Origin: Aricia agestis
Lineage: Eukaryota; Arthropoda; Insecta; Lepidoptera; Lycaenidae
Direction of reading: 5' to 3'
Assembly (NCBI RefSeq): GCF_905147365.1
Contig: NC_056406.1
Location: forward strand, 1,624,501 to 1,688,500
DNA length: 64,000 bases
Of the stretch, positions 1 through 9,300 are shown in pieces. The first letter of the stretch is position 1; the number at the start of each line of letters is the position of its first letter. Under the pieces are notes generated by a model, which had not been told where the DNA came from, did not search any database, and saw nothing but the letters and a program-made list of their open reading frames with translations. Position numbers and translations under genes: made by a program.

Positions 1-639
1 ATTTCAAGTCAGTCACGAATTTTAATATAATCTAGTATCGTTTTATGCTCAGTGACGTCCACAGACTTGCCCGAGGCCGATCAGCAACAAAGACAAAGAA
101 CACGAAATATAAAGGTCCGTGTGCCCGCCGGCCCCGCTTTCACGTCGCCCTGAACAACATGCAGCCATGTTTTCTGACAGGGCTTTGATGCCAAAATGTC
201 TCAGAATATTATAGGCAAGTATTTACATAATAAGCGAATACAGATGGTGGTACATTCAGGTTGATTCGTAGGCAGATGGCGGACCTATATAATATTTTTA
301 ATTTTGGTCGGTTACGTCAAATAATTTTTCTTTTTTCACAGACATAGATCATAGAGTATCGTCATGATATAGTGTATACGTATACAGTATAACCATAGTA
401 TAACCTCTAAAATAACGCAGATACGTGACGAAATGGCATCAAAAATATACAAACAGGAAAGACGTTAAACTTTGCTATTTGTATACAGTATATTTCTAAC
501 TCTTTTGTAAGAATTGTAGAAGTCAGTTCGAGAGCCTGGCCAAGCGCAGACGGCACGCAGACAGGTGCGATATTTATTGTAGCCGACAGAATATACGTAC
601 ACTTGCATGACTGTTGAGTTTTTTATTTCTTACTAGATG
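1..639. other. Gene-free flank with MITE relics
   Basis: No coding region is visible. About 228-322 is a decayed piece of the MITE family seen complete at 39567-39734 (GTTGATTC, then GGCAGATGGCGGACC). About 336-358 resembles the terminus of the hAT-like MITE at 53640-53930 (CACAGACATAGATC). The rest is AT-rich unique sequence. Confidence 0.4.
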
Positions 640-830
640 TTGCCAGCTATTTTGCTGCGCGGCAGTTCCATTATCGCGCGGGAACCGTTTTTCCGTAATA
701 AAAGCTTTGTATAATGCCTTTCCTGGGACGGTGGCTCAATAACTCAATACTAGATTTCGTAAAAATCTGTTCAGTAGTAGGAAGAGGTAACAGACAGACT
801 GGTAAACTTTTTCATCCACATGTTATATTT
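640..830 (-). mobile_element. Helitron-like tail family A, decayed copy
   Basis: Diverged copy of the most frequent short repeat here (family A). Read on its sense strand, family A starts near TAATATTATAAATGCGAAAG, runs through TGTCTGTCTGTTACCTCTTC and CCGCTGAACCGATTTTGCTG, and ends in a CGCAACGGAGTTGCGG..CATCTAGT block. This copy is reversed and keeps the ATCGCGCGGGAACCG and GAAGAGGTAACAGACAGAC blocks. Confidence 0.55.
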
Positions 831-984
831 GCGGTAGTGTATCTGTGTGTCTGAATAATCTGAATTACTGTTACATCTTCAAGGTTATGCCTGAACTGAT
901 TTTTATAAACATTGATATAGATTAATTATAGATTACTTATAAGTTATATGAGAGTCCCGGGAAAGACGTACGGTATAATATAAT

Positions 985-1204
985 AATCTAAATATATAAA
1001 AATAAGTCGGGATTTCCTTCCTGACTATAATTCCTGGCTATAACTTCAGAACGCACGAACCGATTTCCACGGTTTTGCATTCGTTGGAAAGGTCTCGGGC
1101 TCCATGAGGTCTATAGAAAAAAAACAGAAAAAACTTTAAGAGAAAAGCAGGAAAACAGGGAAAATCATTTTATGGCAAAACAACCTTTGCCGGGACAGCT
1201 AGTC
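985..1204 (+). mobile_element. Helitron-like tail family B
   Basis: About 215-bp repeat, nearly identical to 28143-28355. It starts ATATAAAAATAAGTCGGG, contains CGCACGAACCGATTTC and GGAAAGGTCTCGGGCTCC, and ends GCCGGGACAGCTAGT. The terminal CTAG followed by T fits a Helitron 3' end (CTRR before T). It carries no coding capacity. Confidence 0.6.
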
Positions 1205-1340
1205 TATTATATAAAATTCTCGTGTCACGGTGTGCGTAATTGAACTCCTCGGAAACGGCTCGACCGATTTTCGTGAATCTTAGCAAGCATATCGGCAAGG
1301 GTTGAGTATCGGACAACATCTACTTTTTATATTGATAAGT
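1205..1340 (+). mobile_element. Helitron-like tail family C, 5' part
   Basis: Starts exactly where family B ends: TCTATTATATAAAATTCTCG, then ACGGCTCGACCGATTTTCG. The same head type with a complete 3' end occurs at 62390-62557. The direct B-to-C junction looks like insertion of one element at the terminus of another. Confidence 0.5.
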
Positions 1341-1354
1341 GCATGTGTTGAATA

Positions 1355-1800
1355 AATAGCAATACAATGTTCAGACTAGCCAAAGTAAGCAAATCCTTTA
1401 AAGGCCAATGTATACGCCTATACAATAAAATCCCAGAAAATGTTCAAAATCTACATTTAAACAATAAAAAAGCAGTTAAAGAACGTTTGTGTGCTAAAGC
1501 GTATTATAATAAAGTCAATGATTTCATCGAGGACAGCACACCTTGGGAATAGGGTGGCTCCTTGCGGGTTACTTTACTTTTATTTTTGTTACCTACATAG
1601 CTGTAAGCCATAACATCGTGTTGTATATTATTTTATTTTAAAATTGTAATTTTCCATTTGTTTTGGCCCCGTGTGAGTTTCTTACGCCGGTTCTTCTCGG
1701 CGGGGTAGTTCCCGAACCGGTGGTAGGCAACGTAGTTTCTTCGTTCGACTTTCAAAAAGTGTATCATAATACCCATTTTGAATAAATATATATTTTATTT
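1355..1800 (+). mobile_element. 5'-truncated jockey/CR1-like LINE, 3' tail copy
   Basis: 1367-1552 encodes a 61-residue piece (VSKSFKGQCIRLYNKIPENV ... TPWE, stop) that matches the C-terminal end of the LINE at 49040-51715, where the same residues sit at 51241-51427. The downstream 3' UTR block (GAGTTTCTTACGCCGG, GTTCCCGAACCGGTGGTAGG) is shared as well. It is therefore a typical 5'-truncated LINE insertion ending in an AT-rich tail, not a small host gene. Confidence 0.85.
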
Positions 1801-2731
1801 ATTTATTTTAAAAATAGTAAAAGGCTTTTGAGGCATGCCGAACGTGACCATACGTCCCGCTTTCAGGCAGTAGGTATGTCCAGCAATTCATCAATAATTT
1901 GTATTTTTACCTGTATACTTTCGTACTTTCACAATTAATAAAAAATGAACACGGAGGAAGTAAGGCTGATGTTAAATAAATTATAAGGTTTATTAATTTA
2001 TTATAATTGATAAGATCTTTACTTAAAACCAAGAGATGTAGAGATTTAAAAAACTTCTAAGAATTCAGTAGGTAATAAAGTTTTTTCTTCAGCTTTTCTT
2101 GGTAAGCATTTAAATTTTTAATTACATTACCTCTTAGAATAAGGAAATAAAACGAGCATAATTTATTTTATTTATTTATTTTGACGCAAAATTATCACGG
2201 AATGAACAGTTGTTAATATCTAAATATTTACATAATTTAATAATTATTAAATTCGAAAATGTATACATCAATTAATAGTAATATTGCACGATAGGTAAAC
2301 ATAGTATCTTATGTGTGACAAGTATTTACATTAAGTATAAATAATATTATACAGTAGAAATTAACTACGTGTGCTTTACAAAACAGATGCAAAATCACGC
2401 ATCGAGGTGCAGGGAAGAGTCACAGCGCACGGCGATAAAGATAAACGCACGAAAACGCACACATATTATTTTTTACTTTATAAAAAATTAGGAAGATCTT
2501 AGTTGGTAACTGATACCTATTCCATCATAATTGCCATAATACTTTAGGTTTAGAGGTGGCTTTTTGAGGTGCTTTTGTCCGTTCTGGTGCGTTCTCTATA
2601 ACTTACAAAACGCTGCAGTACAACAAATCAAATATTTACAAGCTACAAGACATTCAATATTTTATGTAGTGGGTGGTAACTCAGAATCTTTTCATTAAAA
2701 CTTTAAGGTGCTTCTTCACAATGGTCCATGC
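1801..2731. other. AT-rich spacer downstream of nvy
   Basis: No gene seen. On the minus strand, AATAAA hexamers occur at about 2160-2182. They are possible distal polyadenylation signals for nvy if its 3' UTR runs about 850 nt past the stop. This is inference only. Confidence 0.35.
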
Positions 2732-2831
2732 TGGCCCACTACAAGCCATCACCATTGTGTAGACGTAGAATGGTGCATGATGGCGGATGATATGTAGGCG
2801 TGGCGCGCAATGGTGTGGCCTGCAGTGGGCC
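2732..2831. repeat. Foldback repeat in the presumed nvy 3' UTR
   Basis: Arms 2732-2757 (TGGCCCACTACAAGCCATCA...) and 2808-2831 are inverted copies with about three differences and a one-base gap. The spacer holds repeated ATGG/GATG words. It is MITE-like, and no terminal duplication was recognised. Confidence 0.55.
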
Positions 2832-2844
2832 ACGTGGGGTAAAT

Positions 2845-2920
2845 TTTTAATTATACTATCAGAGAAATTGATAAGTAGGCAGATGGCAGACCTTAGTAAT
2901 TTCTCTGATCTGAATAAATT
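2845..2920 (+). mobile_element. MITE fragment (GTTGATTC family)
   Basis: One terminus of the family seen whole at 39567-39734: ACTATCAGAGAAATTGAT followed by GGCAGATGGCAGACC. On the minus strand, ATTAAA (2851-2846) lies about 170 nt past the nvy stop and is a possible proximal polyadenylation signal. Confidence 0.5.
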
Positions 2921-3020
2921 AATCGAATCTACATGTAATACGTTATACGGCGCTTGGAGTACTCTATCTTCGCACCTTCCTGGGCGTCTTGATGTTGTCC
3001 AGGAGTCCCCGGCTGCTGCG

Positions 3021-3338
3021 TCATTTCTTCCCGGCGATCCCTGAGAGTAGACCCTGCGCCGTGGTGAGCGTGGCGAGCGCTATCCGGTCGGAGCCGGTGG
3101 TCATCCGGTCCGGCCCGGCCATCCGCTCCGTGGTCGTCAGGCTGCCGGAAGTCAAGGTCATCCGGTCTGCGCCAGAGGTCAAGGTCATCCGGTCCGCACC
3201 GGAGGTCAGGGTCAGGCTGGGCGCGGCCTGGTTGATGGGCGTCGTGGCTCGCCTCTCCGGTGGATGAAGAGTCTTGGTGGGCGCCGGTGGGGAGGTGCGG
3301 AGGAGGGAGGAAGGCTTCTGATCGCGGCCGCTGCACAC
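3021..3338 (-). CDS. nvy: nvy coding exon 11 (last): final MYND cysteine and low-complexity tail
   Basis: Acceptor TTTTTCCAG, then GTGTGCAGCGGC (V439 C440 S G), ending at TGA 3023-3021. C440 is the eighth zinc ligand of the MYND finger, so this exon is needed for the fold. The rest (about 100 residues) is rich in Ser, Thr, Pro and Arg and contains two and a half copies of TLTSGADRM. Vertebrate paralogues also end in a Ser/Thr/Pro-rich tail, though the sequence is not conserved. Confidence 0.9.
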   Translation of the reverse strand: MCSGRDQKPSSLLRTSPPAPTKTLHPPERRATTPINQAAPSLTLTSGADRMTLTSGADRMTLTSGSLTTTERMAGPDRMTTGSDRIALATLTTAQGLLSGIAGKK

Positions 3339-6300
3339 CTGGAAAAATGAATTTCCTCATGTTTACAAGCTATTTAGTCTATTAATTGGCTAACTTTGGA
3401 AAGATATTCGGATTTCGGATTCGAAAACTTAATCGCGCGACATCCAATAAACGCCGCGCTAGGCATTGACCAATGACCGCACGGTAAAGTTTCCAAATCC
3501 GTGTCGAACGGGAATCGTGATTCGTGAATCGCCCTCCTGATGATGGTAATGTGGATGGTGTACCTGGTGGTGGTTCTCCCAGTCCTTGTGCTGGCAGAAG
3601 GCGCTGCAGTAGCGCGCGGCGCCGCAGCCCGAACACGTCTCCTGCGCCTTGCGCCCGCAGTTCCAGCAGCACTGCCAGCAAAACAGATCATAATTTAGGC
3701 ACATAAAGGTATTTTTCCGATCTTTGACGTAGCTAACTGCGACCGAAAAAAAATCAAATAAAATGCCACTTTATGACATAGGCTATTGGTTTCATTTTAC
3801 GCCACCAGCTTTTACGCCACACGCGGTGGCAGCATGGGTCGCTACATAAATGGCAGTAGAAAATCATAGATCGGAAAGTCACTTTTACTTCCATTACACT
3901 ATATGCAGTTAACTTAGTATGAGTTAACTAAATGTTTCTAATCCTATTATTACTCTTTCTGTCTTCTTACTTATTTCATCTTCTTTATCATCGTACTTAC
4001 ATTCTGCTGTCCCGCGGAGTTGGGGCTCAGCTCTCTGCCTGGCGGAGGAGAGCGTCTCTCCTTCCCGCGCTGCTCCGCCACCAGCTCAAGTGCTTTGGAC
4101 TCCGCGGCCCCCACTGCCCGCTGCAACTCTAGCAGGGCTTGGCGTTTCACCTAAAAGAGGAATCATTATATGAACAGAAAGCATAATGAGCATCGTAAAG
4201 TCTTTAAAACGTCTTGGTAGATTGATAGAAAAGTTCTGATGCTGGCAGAGCCAGTATATCTTTTGGAATTTGATCGATCAATGATAAAACGTGGTTAGTT
4301 GTTTAGTCTACTATGGCGCCAACGGTGGAAGTGATGCTCAATGCTCATTGTCTTAGTAAATCAAAGTTTATAGAGTTTAGGATAATGCTTAGGGGTCGCA
4401 AAGGAATTAGATCTTCTGACTAAGCCGAAGCCCCGTGATTGATTTCAGCTGTCGTATATGTACCAACGCACTTAGGAAACTTCGATAGCGCGATGCAGGA
4501 ATGTGGCACTAATTGTAGGTACCGCCACAAGAGCACTATAAGCACCTGGTTGACGGCGTCCTCGGCTCGTCTCCGCACCTCAGCGACGCGCTCCTCGGTC
4601 TGTCGCACCGCGGCCGCCATGATCTCGCTCGCCGTCCGCTTGATGTCCGTGCTCTCGGTCGGCTCCACACCTGGTTAGAACAGAAACTTCAATCTAAGGG
4701 TAAGGTTACGGGGTCAGTCTGGCATCAACTCAGTCCATCAGTCTGAGAATGACGCCAGAATGATGACCAAAAAGTTCATAATAAAAAAATTATCAGTCCA
4801 TCAAACCGTGGGTTAGATGTTCAGTTTCGCGTCAATCTTAACCAGATTGATGGACTGCACTGATAAGAAACTTAACGTGTAACCTACGTCTTTAGAACAA
4901 AATCTTCAGTCCAACACCAGCATCAGTCAAATAACAGTTGTGTAGGACTGATCTGGAATCTGACACAATGCATAATTTGACTTCCTCGCACGGCAGACAT
5001 TGGACAAACTTAGAAGCTACAGTTGCGCAGTAGGTTTTCGAACATAAATCGAATGTGAATTGTGAGAAACCCTTCAGTAGGCTTACCGCTTAGCATAACA
5101 ACGTCAGAAACGGGAAAGAATGAACATAATGATAGATTTTAGTGACGAAATGGCGGATTTCCTTCGTTAATCTGTCACTTTGTCTATTCTTCCGTAGAAA
5201 GAAAACGTTCTGTGGTGGCCATAGATTTTAGAAGTAAGTAGTGGCCATGCCAAGCCTGCTTTCAATTTAGTAGATTCCTTCGGGTTGCATCATGACTGAC
5301 CTCTCTGCTGCAGTATGGCGAGCGCCCGCTTGGTCTTCTCGACCATGCTGAGGATGCAGTTGAGCATGGTGTTGATGTTCTTCCACTCGTCATCCGTCTT
5401 TAGCAGCCCCAGCGGCCGCGGCTCCGAGAACGGCGCGTTCATTGATGACACGTCGCGGACTGTGATGCCTCCTGCATTTGAAATAGATTGATCAGCTAAC
5501 TTATAATACTCCAAAAAATATACTTAATTAAGTAGGTACTATCATACTATGTGAATACAGTTTATAGCTACGCGATGTTGCGATGAATGGAACAGGCAGC
5601 CCAACACCGCCACGCTGGCGTCTGTCAATTCACTGGTTTAAATGGCTTATTTAAAAAATAAAAATGCATCGCATCGCCTCGTCATATTGCAACGTAAGCT
5701 GAGTGTTGACCCAAGTGATTCTCTTGATGAATAGGTTTAAAGCGTAGTTGTCGGTAGAGGTTAGATTTTTAAACAAAGCCTTAATTTTAGGCTATTGACT
5801 TTCGTTGGTAACAAAATGTTATCAAACGGCCCAAATATTCCAAAACGGAAGACTCGCACGGACTTTACTTATGACTTTACCATCCGGACTTACCGTCTCT
5901 CCTCTCGAAGGCGGGCTCCTGGGGCTGGTAGCCGTGGTAGTGGTAGTCGAAGAGGCTGGCGTTACTGGGCAGCGGGTAGAAGGGCGAGGGGTGGAACAGG
6001 CTCGGCCGCTTGGCGTGCGGCGGGAACTCCTCGTGCGACCCGTTCGTTTGGGGCTCGTAGAACCTGGAATAGGGGTAGCTTAGATATGACTCGGGAAAGC
6101 TAATCAAATAGTTTCTTTATAATATAGTTTTTTGACTAATTTTTAAGTGAAATGTGTATTTTCGTAGCACAAGCGTCCTTTTTAGACTTTGAAAGTTACG
6201 ACTTTATTCTTATTATTATAGACTTTATTCATAAATCACATAGAAGTGAGTAAAGAAAGGCTAAAATCATTTCCCTTAACAAGATACCAAAGGCCCCTAA

Positions 6301-9300
6301 TAATGCAGTACACTCCGGGACATACGCTAAATCGTGCCATCAACTTAAATGTGAATTTTCATAAATGAATAAGTAAACTCGTAGTTCAGAACTATAAAAA
6401 TAATTAATTATTACTGGTTTAATTCCACAATAGATCATATTTCAATCGTACAAAAGGGTTTAGAAAGTTTTAAACAAAACCTCACTTGTTTACGAAACAA
6501 CTTCTAAATTAATGTGAATCAATAGTTGGTATAATGGGGGCGATAATGGGGGCGTATGCCAAACACCACAGCTGCGAAGTTTATCCAGAAAGATCGAACT
6601 TGAACAGACAATAGACAAGCGATGCGTGAATTATTTATCTTTTATTATCTTAGATCAATTGAAATCCATAGATAAACTTTGAAAGGGTAAAGGAGAATTC
6701 CAGGGTCTTTGAAAATTGTGCCTTACTGAACATTTTATAAATTTAAGCGCTATATTATGTTTACATGCGTTTCGTATTTGCCATTTGGCTATAAAAGTTT
6801 ATAAGGTTTCTTAATCATCTTAATCTGTAGGAAAAATTGCAACATTAGTAGTTAGCCATTATAAATTTAACTAGTTATTTGAGCTTTGCTCGGTATTCGA
6901 TAAAACACGAATAAAATGACATTTTCTAAAAATGAGTCCTTGCTAGATCGAATTATCGCCCCCAAACCCTTATGTACTAAATTTCATATCTCGTTAAAAG
7001 ATATAAGATATAAGTATCGCACTCAAACTCAGGACTTAGTTCAGGTTTTAACATGAAAATTGAAATGAATACGGTACAATGTCTGTATAACACTATCATG
7101 TATTCGAAATCTTGGACATGTGCTCTGAAAAGCATGACCTTTAATGAAAACTGTAATTCTATTAATGTATGATTTACAACCACAATCTAATTGACTTTTA
7201 ATCTAACTCGAAAACCTATTAGAATATTAGTAATCGGCATGATGTACGGCCATTAGTTGCGCGGTGCGCGGTGTGTGCGGCGGTGGTATCTCGATGCCGA
7301 ATGTTATTTATTGCCCGATGCACTCCTGCACTAGTTCGCTCTGTTGGCGTGTGGTACAAGTCATAGAAGGGTAATTCTTTATGGCATTTAGCATTGTGTT
7401 TCTATGGCAGATATAGGGTAATAGATGACGCTTGCAACTCCGTTGCCCCAAAATTTGTTTATCGCGCGAGAACCGTACATATTTTCGGGATAAAAAGTAT
7501 TCTATGTCCTTTAACGGGACTCAAAGTATCTCCATACCAAATTTCAGCAAAATCGGTTTGCGGTTTCGGCGTGAAGAGGTAACATAAAGACAGACACACT
7601 TTCACATTTATAATATTAGTATGGATAATGTACTCTCCAGAAGTATTTTGATATCGTTGGATTAAGGTACGAAATTTTACTTTACTGCAAGTTGATATAA
7701 AGCCTTATTATGCTCAACGAACTCATTACGATTACTTCTTTCGTTATTTCCCGCAACTAAAATTATTTTGACGAATTAATTTTCCCTGTATGGTTCCACT
7801 GGACTATTTTGTTAACCGCACTGACACAGAGCCTCTAAGAAAGGAGACATCATATCACCCTAAAATAGAATTGTGGTCAACCCATTGCGTCACTATAAAG
7901 TAATAAAATCATGGCTCAAATTGTATTTAAAAAAGTTATAATATTATTTTTATCGTACATAATATTTGATTGGATTTAAAATACATAAATAGTTACCATG
8001 AATTTTATTATATGAATTTCATTCGGAAGAATTTACATACCTATCATATACAACTTTAACGACGTGAGTGGCGACCGACCGACCGACCGAGCGAGATAGC
8101 TATAATATGCTCGGTCAGGCCGAAGCCCACTGATGTCATTTCAGACATTGTTTAGATATTCTTGCCGTTCTCCGAAACTTCGATAGCACGATGCAGGATT
8201 GTTAGGCGAATTGTTAGTACCGCCACACAACATTAAACATCCGAGCTATTTATAGTCTGTTAAGAAAGTGAAGAAATTAAAAAGTGGCAACATTGTAGTG
8301 TCATCCCTTTCAAATCAATCTAAGAAAAAAGGGATGACACGACGATGTTGTCACTTTTTAATTTCTTCACTTTCTTGACAGACTGTAATTAAGTGGGCAA
8401 AAATGCTATAGCATTCTATTTATTCTAACTCAATTATTTAGTATGTTTTAATTAAATTTATTTGAATTAGAAAATAATAAATATACTTACTAACTTATGT
8501 TAAACTATTTGATAAAAAAAATTAATAGATTACTTAACAAAGCTTCACTCGCTACCGCCTATTCCCTGCGGCCTAGGGCGGGCGGGCGGCGCATTGTAGT
8601 CGGCGCGCGGTGCGTTTGAGAGATCGTAATCTATAGATGCGGTTTTTGGACCCCGTTCAATTAATTAGCTCAGTTGTTTGTTCATATTTTACCCGGAATA
8701 TAATATACGAATTATTATAAGTTAATAACTAGTGCCAAAATTGTAATTTGTAATGTAGGAATAGTTATAATATCCTTTTAGCAAAGTATGGGTGGCTCCT
8801 GACAGGCATTACATAGTATACACGACGTTCTTATCTACTCGTAATAATAATGACAGTAAAGTCAATAGTGTAACAAAACTATGTTTCAATGATTCACTTA
8901 AATTATCTTATACTTACTTGCAAAGAAATTATTTTTTATTGTAAAAAAAGCTGCGATTTTTGCTACTCATGTTGAGTAGCAACTGCGTCGAAAAATATAA
9001 AAAATTAACACCTCCATCGTGGGTATCGCAGACACAATAGATTTTCAATTATTATCATGGCAGGCGGCTGCCTGCCATGATAATAATTGAAAGAAGATTC
9101 ATACCCCAAGAGGCAACCGGCTGACTGCCTCTTGGGGTATGAATTATGATAGATTAAACCTTGAATAACTTTGTAATAATCATTAATTTGGAGGAAATTG
9201 GACACAAATATACAATTAAATTTTAATTGATACGTAACGTTTCGTGAGAGTGATTATCACAGGGATGTGTCCCCAAACTTTTGAGATGACGGCGATCGTG

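Noticed and set aside
1367..1552. 61-codon ORF as a host micropeptide
   Set aside because: Identical in type to the C-terminus of the LINE at 51241-51427 and followed by the same 3' UTR.
2929..3360. Alternative frame over nvy exon 11 (143 codons)
   Set aside because: Shadow frame; the frame that continues MYND (VC after HHQ) is the 3021-3338 one.
5795..6103. Plus-strand frames over nvy exon 6
   Set aside because: Antisense shadow of residues 198-253.
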